DNA of 64,000 nt from assembly GCF_902859805.1 (NCBI RefSeq), contig NZ_CADIKC010000002.1:620001-684000 (forward strand), read 5' to 3'. How positions within the stretch are numbered: the first letter of the stretch is position 1; each line of letters starts with the position of its first letter. Both the position numbers and the translations under genes were made by a program. Origin of the DNA: Paraburkholderia sediminicola. Its GTDB lineage: Bacteria > Pseudomonadota > Gammaproteobacteria > Burkholderiales > Burkholderiaceae. Positions 27,395 through 35,527 of this stretch are shown one piece after another. The notes beneath the pieces are model-generated. The model saw nothing but the letters and a program-made list of their open reading frames with translations, searched no databases and was not told the DNA's origin.

Positions 27395-27418
27395 CGAAAA
27401 GCGGGCCGAAAATGCGAA
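27395..27418 (-). promoter_or_regulatory. hrp_II box upstream of the HrpF-like gene
   Basis: On the minus strand TTCG (27418-27415), 16 bases, TTCG (27398-27395), followed after 31 bases by TAGCAT (27363-27358), which fits the YANNNT -10 element. This is the HrpB-dependent promoter layout of Ralstonia. It lies 119 bases before the start codon at 27276. Confidence 0.78.
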
Positions 27419-27463
27419 GCCATGTCTGTGCGAGAGGGAATGCGTGGCATCCGGCACTGCGGA

Positions 27464-27871
27464 TCACTGGACTTGTGCGGCGCCGCGCGCGGCCTGCTCT
27501 TCGCAGTAAGCCAGGTACTTATCGTAGGCCTGCTGCGGCGGCGTTTTGGCGTACTGTCCGTACAAACGGTCGATGAAGGTCGTCAATTCCGCCTGCGCGT
27601 ACAACTGTCGTTCGATCGGCATCGCCGCCGCTATGCGTTGCGCCTTGCGCAATTCGTCTTCCTTGCTGATGCCCGCATCGCGGTCCTGCGCAATCAGCTT
27701 CGCGTTGTTCGCACGCGTCGTGCAGACCTGCGTCATTGCCGACGAAGCCTGTGCATGCGCGGATAACGGACTCAGCGCCGTGGCTGACGCAATCAGCACT
27801 GTCACGGTCACGCCGCGTACGAATGGCAGACAGGGAGCGCGAAGTGAGTCGCTTCGGGTTAAGCCGATCAT
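27464..27871 (-). CDS. Small exported protein in the methyltransferase/cupin operon
   Basis: 135 residues with a Sec signal: basic N-terminus, hydrophobic VTVTVLIASATAL, cut site AHA-Q near residue 40. The mature part is about 95 residues, alpha-helical and with two cysteines (about positions 50 and 123). No known family. Its ATG overlaps the stop of the upstream cupin gene by four bases, so it is the third gene of the operon that begins with the TylF-type methyltransferase. Its presence makes the operon's product or activity likely to involve the periplasm. Confidence 0.68.
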   Translation of the reverse strand: MIGLTRSDSLRAPCLPFVRGVTVTVLIASATALSPLSAHAQASSAMTQVCTTRANNAKLIAQDRDAGISKEDELRKAQRIAAAMPIERQLYAQAELTTFIDRLYGQYAKTPPQQAYDKYLAYCEEQAARGAAQVQ

Positions 27872-29025
27872 CCAGTCCTCGTTGTATTCGATGGTGAAAG
27901 CCTGCCGTCGAGCAGCGTCGCCGCGGTTTCGTCGTCGGCAAAACGACTGATCGACAGCACGTGATCCAGCGCCCAGACGCAGTGAAACCAGCCAGTTGGA
28001 ATCACCAGCAGATCGCCCGGTTCGAGCGTGACGTCCACACCAACCGCACCGGCAAAGCGCGGAAAGCGTGTCAGGTCCGGAGCCGCTACGTCGACGCGGC
28101 AAGGACGATACGTGTTGAATGCATCGAGCGCGTAGACGGCGCCTTCCTGAGCCGGCGCATAGAGCCGCACGCGCTTGCGGCCGTGAATCTGAGCGAGAAA
28201 CGAATTCGCCAGATCGCAGTGCAAGCGCGTGACCAGTGCGGCGGCGCTGGCCCGCCCGAACCACAGTTGCCCCGCGCCGAACGTGCGCGCCGGCAGCATC
28301 GGCAGAGAAAAACGCGCTTCCCATGCGGGCGGCAGGAGGCAGCCTTCCGTGTAGGTGGCGGCGCCTGTATTGGCGAGAGGCTGCACCGCGAAGCCATCGA
28401 TGAAATCGGCAACGGTTTGCGCAAGGCCGCTCGACGGATTCGTGCGCAGCACTGTCGCACCCTCGTGAGTGCGCCAATCGTCGAGTGTCCAGGCGACTTC
28501 GGGCCAGTTCACCATGCCGCGCAATACGAGCGGGACGGAGGCATCGAGCGTGTCCGCCAGCGCCGCGTGGAGGTCCTGCTCATCGCAGCCGCCGGCCTGC
28601 AGCGTCTGCACCTTCGCCAGCGCTGCGGGTGCGCGCCGCCGGGCTCGCTCCAGCGCCATGCGAGCCGCCACCGAGGGCCGCTTGAGCAGTTGCAGCCAGT
28701 AAGCGGCGAGCCGCTCAGCGCCGTCGAGACGCACGCCACCGAATGCCATGGCCGCCGCACTGCGCGGATCGAAGCCGGTAGGATCGTCGAGCATCGCGCT
28801 CAACAACGCGCGGCTCAGCGTGATGCGAGCCGCGGCGTGGTGCATGCCGTCAGGCGGGATTGGCGTCGACTCGATCCGCGGACCGAACGTGAAACGACGG
28901 CTGGCATCCGCGCAATCGCTGACGATCAGATCGACGGCCACCGCTTGCGGCGGCGCCACGTAATGTTCGCCGAGCCGCGCTTCCAGAAGCGCGCTGAGTT
29001 CGACATGCGCCGTCATGCTCACCAT
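27868..29025 (-). CDS. JmjC/cupin-8 Fe(II) 2-oxoglutarate oxygenase with N-terminal SCP2-like domain
   Basis: 385 residues. The C-terminal half is a cupin-8/JmjC-type oxygenase: HxD motif His269-Asp271 in TRLHCDLANSFLAQIHG, then GDLLVIPTGWFHCVW with the distal ligand His348; the HxD...H set predicts Fe(II)/2-oxoglutarate hydroxylation. Residues 25-118 resemble a sterol-carrier-like (SCP2) lid (VRLDGAERLAAYWLQLL). The gene overlaps the upstream methyltransferase by seven bases and the downstream exported protein by four, so the three are coupled. Substrate unknown; related enzymes hydroxylate protein side chains or small metabolites. Confidence 0.75.
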   Translation of the reverse strand: MVSMTAHVELSALLEARLGEHYVAPPQAVAVDLIVSDCADASRRFTFGPRIESTPIPPDGMHHAAARITLSRALLSAMLDDPTGFDPRSAAAMAFGGVRLDGAERLAAYWLQLLKRPSVAARMALERARRRAPAALAKVQTLQAGGCDEQDLHAALADTLDASVPLVLRGMVNWPEVAWTLDDWRTHEGATVLRTNPSSGLAQTVADFIDGFAVQPLANTGAATYTEGCLLPPAWEARFSLPMLPARTFGAGQLWFGRASAAALVTRLHCDLANSFLAQIHGRKRVRLYAPAQEGAVYALDAFNTYRPCRVDVAAPDLTRFPRFAGAVGVDVTLEPGDLLVIPTGWFHCVWALDHVLSISRFADDETAATLLDGRLSPSNTTRTG

Positions 29026-29960
29026 GGCTTGCGCCAGTAGACCGCTTGCGTGTTGACACGCGTCAGCGGTGCGTCGATGCGATGCACGGCGCGGTATTCG
29101 TCGACGGCGCGCGCGCAGCCGGTTGGCAGGCCATAGTCGTCGACGATCACGAAGCCACCCGGCGACAAACGCGGATACAAGGCGTCGAGTGCGTCACGGG
29201 TCGAGTCGTACCAGTCGCCATCGAGCCGCATCAGTGCAAGGCGCTCGATCGGCGCGTCCGGCAATGTATCGGCGAACCAGCCCGGCAGGAATCGCACCCG
29301 GCGATCGAGCAGGCCCGCGCGCGCGAAGGCTTCGCGCACGGTGGCCAGATCGCTGCGCAGCAGGCCGACAGCGCGCATCAGGTGATGCCAGATGGCATCG
29401 CGCAAATCGGTGGCGGGGTTCGGCGCGGGCAGACCCGCGAACGAATCGGCCACCCATACGTTGCGGCCAAAGCCGCCGAACGCGGTCAGCGCGGCACGCA
29501 TCAGAATCGTCACGCCGCCGCGCCATACGCCCGTTTCGATGAAGTCGCCCGGCACGCGCTCGTCGATCACAACGCGCGCCAACTCGACGACGTTATCGAG
29601 CAGCACGTCGTCGCACATAGTCAAACGACGCGACTCGTGGTGCATGTGGTTGAGTGCGTCCGCCATACGTGCCGGCTCAATACCGGCGACCTCGGCAGCC
29701 GTGCGATGCAACGGTGCGAGCCATTCGGCGAATACCTGGTCCGCATCGGCGAGCCGTTCGGCGCAATCGTCGGCGGTGATTGGCGCAGTTTGGGCCGAGG
29801 CGGTTTGCGCGAGGTCGTTAGTGTCAGCCGCGCCGCCAATGTAACGGCGGATCATCGCCAGGTACGCATAGGCGCGCTCGTCGTCGGCGACCAGCATGGA
29901 TAGCTGCGACTCGGGGCCGGACAAAGAAGCGGAAGGAGGACTCGAAGGATTCAATTCCAT
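29019..29960 (-). CDS. TylF-family (macrocin O-methyltransferase-like) methyltransferase
   Basis: 313 residues with the TylF pattern: GDFIETGVWRGGVTILMRA for S-adenosylmethionine binding, VWVADSFAGLPAPN, MRLDGDWYDSTRDALDALYP and GGFVIVDDYG with metal-binding Asp pairs. TylF relatives methylate sugar or phenolic hydroxyls, commonly in natural-product or surface-glycan pathways. It is the first gene of a three-gene coupled operon, with a hrp_II box 134 bases upstream. In a Hrp setting this suggests a modified metabolite or protein made only during host contact. That function is inference; the enzyme class is firm. Confidence 0.8.
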   Translation of the reverse strand: MELNPSSPPSASLSGPESQLSMLVADDERAYAYLAMIRRYIGGAADTNDLAQTASAQTAPITADDCAERLADADQVFAEWLAPLHRTAAEVAGIEPARMADALNHMHHESRRLTMCDDVLLDNVVELARVVIDERVPGDFIETGVWRGGVTILMRAALTAFGGFGRNVWVADSFAGLPAPNPATDLRDAIWHHLMRAVGLLRSDLATVREAFARAGLLDRRVRFLPGWFADTLPDAPIERLALMRLDGDWYDSTRDALDALYPRLSPGGFVIVDDYGLPTGCARAVDEYRAVHRIDAPLTRVNTQAVYWRKPW

Positions 29961-30093
29961 CGCGGATTCGGGTGGGCGCTCGGGCCGTTAGCGGAAGAGA
30001 TGTGTGCGCAGGAAAGCCGCTACGAGCACGGCTCGGCGCCGCGGCAAGCCCGAACCAGTATCGACCCACGCGAGTCCCCGTTCGGCTGAATTG

Positions 30094-30117
30094 CGAACGG
30101 ATGCATGCTCATGCGAA
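30094..30117 (-). promoter_or_regulatory. hrp_II box upstream of the TylF/cupin operon
   Basis: Minus-strand TTCG (30117-30114), 16 bases, TTCG (30097-30094). After 31 bases comes GATACT, one base off YANNNT but a good sigma-70 -10. The site is 134 bases before the methyltransferase start and points towards it. Nothing else on this strand could be its target. Confidence 0.65.
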
Positions 30118-30132
30118 CCGCCGACGCTCGCC

Positions 30133-30236
30133 GCCTTCGTGCCTTCGTGCCTTCGTGCCTTCGTGCCTTCGTGCCTTCGTGCCTTCGTGCCTTCGTGCCT
30201 TCGTGCCTTCGTGCCTTCGTGCCTTCGTGCCTTCGT
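30133..30236. repeat. Thirteen perfect copies of the 8-base unit GCCTTCGT
   Basis: Uninterrupted array of 104 bases. It begins 16 bases after the hrp_II box, on the side away from the operon the box serves. Eight is not a multiple of three, so the array is not protein-coding; such arrays change copy number by slippage. Confidence 0.95.
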
Positions 30237-30356
30237 GCGCCAGCATATCTGCCCACCCACTACGTGCGGTTTTCAATGCAGTCTTTCGTGTCGAGCCACG
30301 CAACAGCGTGCCGGATCAGGTGTGATGGCAACATCGCCCGCCTTCCCCTTCCGCCA

Positions 30357-31025
30357 ATGACTGGTTTGCCGCCCCGCCCCGCGCAGTTGCTGCGCCTGTC
30401 GATGACCTGCCTCGTGGCAGGCAGCCTGCTCGCACTCGCCGGCTGCGCGACGCCGCCTAAACCGCCTCCGCCGACTGCCGACGAGTCCTTGCCCGTGGCC
30501 TTGCGCGCCAGCCAGGACGAGGTGCTCCAGGAAGTCATGACCACCCACGGCGACGAGACCTACATATGCCGGCGCATCAAGGCGAGCGCGGCCGCGCTGC
30601 CTGACACGCTCCCTGGCGTCGCCCGCGACGGCACGCAACTGCTCTGGGATCCTTTGGGTTCCGAAGCAATCCTCGTCGACGCCGCCGGTCAAAGCGTCGG
30701 CACCGTCGCGCCGGGCCGCTACTTTCTCTCTTACGACGGCAGCTACGTGATCGGAAACGTCGCCGCCGAAAGCCAGGTGGGCGCCAATGCGCTGACATGG
30801 GCACGCTACACGGCCCGCTTCGTCGCGGCCCCACGCCCGGGCGAGGGTCGTTTCGCCGACGTCAGCTCGATCCAGCGCATCGACACCTCGGGCGGCTTGC
30901 CGCCGCAACCGTCGTGCGAACTCGAGGGCGCGCATCTGCTCGTGCCATATGGCGCGACCTATATGTTCTACCGCGCCAAAGGCCGCGCGCCGGTCGCCTT
31001 GTCGGCAAATCAGACCCGGCAGTAA
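30357..31025 (+). CDS. DUF3455-type lipoprotein
   Basis: 222 residues with a lipoprotein signal ending in the lipobox LALAGC near residue 29. The body follows the DUF3455 plan: an early YICRR segment, a YDGSYVIGNV core, SSIQRIDTSGGLPP, and a C-terminal GATYMFYRAKG. Function of the family is unknown; members are exported and found in many proteobacteria and fungi. The start at 30357 is chosen because upstream in-frame sequence runs through the repeat array. A luciferase-like gene begins 14 bases after the stop, so the two may be co-transcribed. Confidence 0.72.
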   Translation: MTGLPPRPAQLLRLSMTCLVAGSLLALAGCATPPKPPPPTADESLPVALRASQDEVLQEVMTTHGDETYICRRIKASAAALPDTLPGVARDGTQLLWDPLGSEAILVDAAGQSVGTVAPGRYFLSYDGSYVIGNVAAESQVGANALTWARYTARFVAAPRPGEGRFADVSSIQRIDTSGGLPPQPSCELEGAHLLVPYGATYMFYRAKGRAPVALSANQTRQ

Positions 31026-31039
31026 CCGAGGAGTCGACG

Positions 31040-32128
31040 ATGCAATTCGGTTTGTTCATGACGTTGCCGGCTCCTGAGCCTGCGCCCGCAGCCGAGCTTT
31101 ACCAGCGCGCGATCGCGATGGCCGAAGCCGCCGATACGCTCGGTTTCAGCCACCTGTGGCTGGCCGAACATCACTTCACGAACTACTCGCACTCGTCGCG
31201 GCCGCTGATGCTGCTGTCCCATATCGCCGCGCGCACCCGCCATCTGCGCCTCGGCCCGGCGATCGTGCCGGTGCCGCTGCATCATCCGCTCGTGATCGCG
31301 GAAGAGCTCGCCACGCTCGACGTGCTGAGCGGCGGACGTGTCGAAGCCGGCCTCGGCAGCGGCTATCAACGCTATCAGTACGAGCGCTTCCAGCTCGTCA
31401 AAGGCGCCACCTCCGCCCGCGACGACGAAGCGATCGACGTACTATTGCAAGCACTACGCGAACCCGTGTTCGAGCATCAGGGCGAGTACTTCAACATTCC
31501 CCGCACCGGCCTCGTCCCGCAGCCGCTGCAACGCGCGATGCCGGTGTGGCTCGTCGTCAACTCAAGCCGGCGGGCCTCGGTCGAACAGGCGGTGCGACGG
31601 CGCGCAAATCTCTTCACCGGCGTGCTCGAACCCATTTCGAAACTGACCGACGTGCGGCGTCACTATCCGGACCTCGCTGCCGCGCTCTCGACAGTGCGCA
31701 TCGGCACGCAGCGACCGGTGTTCGTCGCGCAAAACGAAGCGCAGGCCCGCGAGGCCGTCGAGCATGGGCGCTGGAACGGACGCGCAACCCTGCGCCTGCG
31801 TCACGACATGGGCGACGTGGTGGACGGCATCGTGCCGGCCCAACCGCTACCGGACGAACCATCCGACGACGCGCTGCGCAACGATTTCCTCGTGATCGGC
31901 ACCGCAGAAGAATGCATTCATCAACTGCGCCGGATTCAAGCCGGCCTCGGCTGCGATTACTTCAGCGCGAGCTTCTGGTTCGGTTCGATGCCGCACGACA
32001 TGGCGATGGAATCGTTGCGCCGGTTCGCACGCGATGTGATGCCCGCATTCGCGAACGGTGCGCTTGCAGCGGCCACCCAGCAAGCGCCGGCACCGCGCCC
32101 GCAATGGGAATCCACATTGGCGTGGTGA
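31040..32128 (+). CDS. Luciferase-like flavin-dependent monooxygenase
   Basis: 362 residues in the bacterial luciferase-like family: QFGLFMTLP start, FSHLWLAEHHF, HLRLGPAIVPVPLHHPLVIAEELATLDVLSGGRV, a GLGSGYQ motif and QPLQRAMPVWL. Members use reduced FMN or F420 to oxidise small organic molecules. The start at 31040 follows GAGGAG. It follows the lipoprotein gene by 14 bases; the AWR effector comes next with its own hrp_II box, so this gene is not clearly part of the Hrp regulon. Substrate unknown. Confidence 0.82.
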   Translation: MQFGLFMTLPAPEPAPAAELYQRAIAMAEAADTLGFSHLWLAEHHFTNYSHSSRPLMLLSHIAARTRHLRLGPAIVPVPLHHPLVIAEELATLDVLSGGRVEAGLGSGYQRYQYERFQLVKGATSARDDEAIDVLLQALREPVFEHQGEYFNIPRTGLVPQPLQRAMPVWLVVNSSRRASVEQAVRRRANLFTGVLEPISKLTDVRRHYPDLAAALSTVRIGTQRPVFVAQNEAQAREAVEHGRWNGRATLRLRHDMGDVVDGIVPAQPLPDEPSDDALRNDFLVIGTAEECIHQLRRIQAGLGCDYFSASFWFGSMPHDMAMESLRRFARDVMPAFANGALAAATQQAPAPRPQWESTLAW

Positions 32129-32183
32129 ACGCATTCAGTGCGCATGGCACGCGCTCGTGCGGATGACATTCACGGCCGCCACG

Positions 32184-32207
32184 TTCGCATCCCCGGCCCT
32201 CACTTCG
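32184..32207 (+). promoter_or_regulatory. hrp_II box upstream of the AWR-type effector gene
   Basis: TTCG (32184-32187), 16 bases, TTCG (32204-32207). The -10 is weak: GAAAAT at 32239-32244 is the closest match after 31 bases. The box is 91 bases before the start at 32298. Confidence 0.72.
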
Positions 32208-32297
32208 GACTTCCAGCACTGCAATGTGACGTGGCGATGAAAATTCGTCATCGTCGGCGAGTTGCCGACGCGACCGTCCTCACATGGGAGACCGCTC

Positions 32298-35200
32298 GTG
32301 CCATTCGGGATTCGCAACCCTTTCTCACGCGGCGCACCGCCCGTTCAGCAACAGCAACAGCCTGCGGCCCCGCAGGCTAATCAGCCGCAGAACAACGTCC
32401 CGCTACCCGAGACGAGAGTGGTTGGCGGCCCGCTCGACAAGCTGCGCGCATTGCGCAACCATCTGCCCAGCGCGCCGGTGCAGACGCCGCTTGCACATGG
32501 GCAGACGCAGAGTGACCCGATGCCGCAAGGCTCGCCCCTCAACGATCTGACCGGCAGCGGTGCGAACAGCGCCTTCACGCCGTTCCATTCCCGGACCACC
32601 GTACGCGCATCGCGGCCCGCGCCGGATATCCTGCCGAGCCCTGGGCAAATGCACACGCCGAAGGCCAACGCGAGCACGCCGCTTGGCGTCAATTCGCACA
32701 ACAACACCAACGTGAAGACTGCGGTCGGCAAGAACGAGCGCGCCTTGTCGCAAGCAAACACCGAACTGCGCGACGTGGCCGCGGCCGACGCGCATCTTGC
32801 CGAAAGCTTTCCGGCTGAAGCGGGCACGCAATTCGAAACTGAGCGCAACACGCTGCTCGCCAACATCCGCGACGCGATTCCGCAAGGTCAGCGCGGCGAC
32901 CCGCCGCTCGCGAAGTCGCGCTATCTCGGTCACGCGCTCGCTGAAGCGACCGGCGGCAACGTGCAACGCGCAAGCGACGTGCTCGACGTGCTGCAAGGCA
33001 CGAACCAGAATCCCACTCCGCAGCAAATGCGCGACACGTTCGCGACCCGCTGCGCGATGGCGCGCTCGCGAGCCGCGTTCCACGCGCTGCGCAACGTCGA
33101 AGCGGCGCCGCCAATGGGCGGCAACATCCAGGCGCCCACCGACCGCGACCGCAAGGTGCACACGGAAGCCGACTGGCAAACCTGGCGCGCCGCCGACACG
33201 CTGCTGTCGGCATGGCCGAACGGCATGGAAAAACCCGGCACGCTGCGCGAACTCGGAGAGTCGGCGAACGCCATGCTGCCGGCCGCCGAACGCGACGCCA
33301 ACACCCAGGTCGCCCAAAGCCAGCAACAGGCTGCGATCAGCCTCGCGCTGACGCCGCACACGCAGACCGCCAAGGCAATGCTGTGCGGCAACGCATTGCT
33401 CGAGAGTCCGCGCGCGCAACCGCAAACGCATCTTCGATCAGCCTACCTGGCGCATCGCAACGGCATTGCCGAAGCCGATGTCGGCCAGGTGCAGAACCGC
33501 ATGTACTCGGTGGTCAAGCACGCGCAGCGCAACGCGACGTCGGCGCGCACCGGCTCTTGGATGAATCGCACGGCGCAGCGGTTTCGCAGCGGCGTCAAGC
33601 AAAGCTTCGGCCACGAAAAGGATCCCATCTCGGCGCTCGGCATGGGCACGGCCGGCGGTTTGATGGATCACCCGGACAAGGATTTCAGCACGCTGCAATC
33701 CATCGACACGGTGGTCGACGCGCTGAACACGCAAGTGGTGGGCGCGCCGCACCGGCGGCGCGGCGAAGCGCCGAGCAATGCCACGATGAACGCCGCCGTG
33801 CGCGCCGCCGCGCTGCGCAACTGGAAGGCGAGCATCGGCACCAAGGGCTGGTTGCGCGACGACACGAAATTCGGCCGTCTGCAACGCAATCAGATTGCGC
33901 GCGACGTAGCCGGCGCGCTGAACGTCGACAAGGACACGGTGCGCAACAGCCCGGCGTTCCGCGACCTGCCGAAGATGAACGCCGAGACCCTGCGCGCCTG
34001 GGCAACCGACTCGGGCGCGGATATGAACGCGCGGATCGGCACGACCGACCGCACGCTCGCCCAGAATCTCGACCGCATGCAGGCGATCCGCCAGGATCCG
34101 GTGGCGACGCCGGCCACGCCGCAAGGCAACATCGATTCGCTGTGCCATCTGGTCGACAACGTGCCGAAAACGTGGAGCGTGCAGATGTCGAGCGGCGGCG
34201 TCTACGGGCTCGACGCGAACATCTCCGAGAACATCGCGACCGCGCTCGGCCTCGTCGGCGCCCCGAGCGCTTCAGTGGCGCCGGACGTGCGCTATCTGAA
34301 AGGCCGTCATGCGGTGCTCGAAGTCGGTTCCACCTCGCATCACGGCGAAATCTTCATCGGCACCGACAACCGTAAATCTGCGCACCTGGGCGTCGGCGGC
34401 TTTATCGGCTGGTCGCTCGCGGGCGGCAAGGCAATGGCGAGCGGCTACGGGTCTCTCGTCGGCGGCCGCGACACCAGCAATCCGCGCGGCGTGGTGATCC
34501 GCACGCCGTTCAACCAGACCGGCAACGCTGATGAAAATGCCTGGCGCGGCAAGATGACCGACGTGGTGCGCACGCTCGGCGGCTCCGGTCCCGGCGGACA
34601 ACTGCCGCGCACGAAAGATGAAATGTGGAACGGCATGGCCGACAGGTTCTTTGCCGATCCGGACGTGTCGATTGGCTGGGTCGACAACAAGAGCCGTTCG
34701 AACTACGGCTCGCTCGCAGTGACGGGCGGTGCGCGTTATGTGACCCCGGCCAACGTCAAGTTCGGGCCGCTCGTGACGGGCGAAGCCGTGTTCAGTTCGA
34801 GCAAGGCTCACTCGACCGATCAGAGCGGCGCACGCAATGTCGACAAATCGAGCAGCGGGCATCGGTTCGCGGTCAACGGCAGCGCCACGCTGGTATCGAG
34901 CCCGCCGCCCGTGCCGATCGGCAACGCCGGGCCTTTTAACTCGCTGTCGTTTTCGAGCGCGCCGCTGGTCGGCTTCGGCACGACCTTGATGCAAACGGGC
35001 ACCGGTTCGACGCTGCGGCTCTATGAAGAGAGCGGCGACATCGTGCCCGAGCGCACCTATCGCGACACCGAGTTCACCAGCGTCGGCAATTACCTGCAAT
35101 ACATCGACAGCCGCCATGATGCATGGACGCATTCGATGAACGGCAGCCAGGAGCTGGACACGTATCAGACCAAGGTCAAGCTCAACGCGACGCGCGGCAA

Positions 35201-35510
35201 TCAGTACTATGGCGAGCGGCAGCGCATCGTGCCGGAAGCCGCGGCCGAAATCAACGCGTATCGCGGCACGCTGCGGATGTTCGAACAGGGCGGACGCACG
35301 CCGACCCCGAACGAGCAGCAGGAGATGCTGCGGATTCGCGGTGAGATCGCACGCCTGCTCGAGTCGCCGACAAGCTGGACGAATCATGTGCTGTACAGCT
35401 ATGAGTCGAATTCGGCGTCGCGCACGTCGGGGCTCTCGTACGTCGGCACGGCGCAGGCGGTCAAGCAGGTCAGCGCGCAGCGGGAACTCAGTTCGTTGTC
35501 GGTGCCTTGA
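32298..35510 (+). CDS. AWR-type (RipA/XopZ-like) type III effector candidate
   Basis: 1070 residues from a GTG with the ribosome site GGGAG at 32286-32290. The first 100 residues are Gln/Pro/Ser/Asn-rich, amphipathic and unstructured, as usual for type III secretion signals. The body is hydrophilic with no membrane helices and no export signal. An Ala-Trp-Arg triplet occurs at residues 748-750 (ENAWRGKMTDVVRTL), the signature for which Ralstonia AWR/RipA effectors are named, and the length of just over 1000 residues agrees. The next part (residues 650-900) is Gly/Ser-rich beta-like sequence. With a hrp_II box upstream and the Hrp locus downstream, secretion is likely. Family assignment rests on the triplet, length and context. 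Confidence 0.66.
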   Translation: MPFGIRNPFSRGAPPVQQQQQPAAPQANQPQNNVPLPETRVVGGPLDKLRALRNHLPSAPVQTPLAHGQTQSDPMPQGSPLNDLTGSGANSAFTPFHSRTTVRASRPAPDILPSPGQMHTPKANASTPLGVNSHNNTNVKTAVGKNERALSQANTELRDVAAADAHLAESFPAEAGTQFETERNTLLANIRDAIPQGQRGDPPLAKSRYLGHALAEATGGNVQRASDVLDVLQGTNQNPTPQQMRDTFATRCAMARSRAAFHALRNVEAAPPMGGNIQAPTDRDRKVHTEADWQTWRAADTLLSAWPNGMEKPGTLRELGESANAMLPAAERDANTQVAQSQQQAAISLALTPHTQTAKAMLCGNALLESPRAQPQTHLRSAYLAHRNGIAEADVGQVQNRMYSVVKHAQRNATSARTGSWMNRTAQRFRSGVKQSFGHEKDPISALGMGTAGGLMDHPDKDFSTLQSIDTVVDALNTQVVGAPHRRRGEAPSNATMNAAVRAAALRNWKASIGTKGWLRDDTKFGRLQRNQIARDVAGALNVDKDTVRNSPAFRDLPKMNAETLRAWATDSGADMNARIGTTDRTLAQNLDRMQAIRQDPVATPATPQGNIDSLCHLVDNVPKTWSVQMSSGGVYGLDANISENIATALGLVGAPSASVAPDVRYLKGRHAVLEVGSTSHHGEIFIGTDNRKSAHLGVGGFIGWSLAGGKAMASGYGSLVGGRDTSNPRGVVIRTPFNQTGNADENAWRGKMTDVVRTLGGSGPGGQLPRTKDEMWNGMADRFFADPDVSIGWVDNKSRSNYGSLAVTGGARYVTPANVKFGPLVTGEAVFSSSKAHSTDQSGARNVDKSSSGHRFAVNGSATLVSSPPPVPIGNAGPFNSLSFSSAPLVGFGTTLMQTGTGSTLRLYEESGDIVPERTYRDTEFTSVGNYLQYIDSRHDAWTHSMNGSQELDTYQTKVKLNATRGNQYYGERQRIVPEAAAEINAYRGTLRMFEQGGRTPTPNEQQEMLRIRGEIARLLESPTSWTNHVLYSYESNSASRTSGLSYVGTAQAVKQVSAQRELSSLSVP

Positions 35511-35527
35511 AATTGAACTGAGCGCGC

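Larger units (their letters stand above)
29961..30356. other. Divergent intergenic region with hrp_II box and tandem repeats
   Basis: Separates the minus-strand methyltransferase operon from the plus-strand lipoprotein gene. Holds a hrp_II box at 30094-30117 and thirteen 8-base repeats at 30133-30236. Apparent reading frames through the repeats (Arg-Arg-His-Glu-Gly-Thr-Lys units and their reverse) are artefacts of the repeat. Confidence 0.7.

Noticed and set aside
30133..30236. The TTCG-containing repeat array as a cluster of hrp_II boxes
   Set aside because: TTCG recurs every 8 bases; the required 20-base distance is not a multiple of 8, so no pair fits TTCG-N16-TTCG.
30105..30356. Open frames through the 8-base repeats encoding Arg-His-Glu-Gly-Thr-Lys or Phe-Val-Pro-Ser-Cys-Leu repeats on both strands
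   Set aside because: Any 8-base array without stops is open in all frames and yields an 8-residue peptide repeat; there is no ribosome site and the same peptides arise in several frames.
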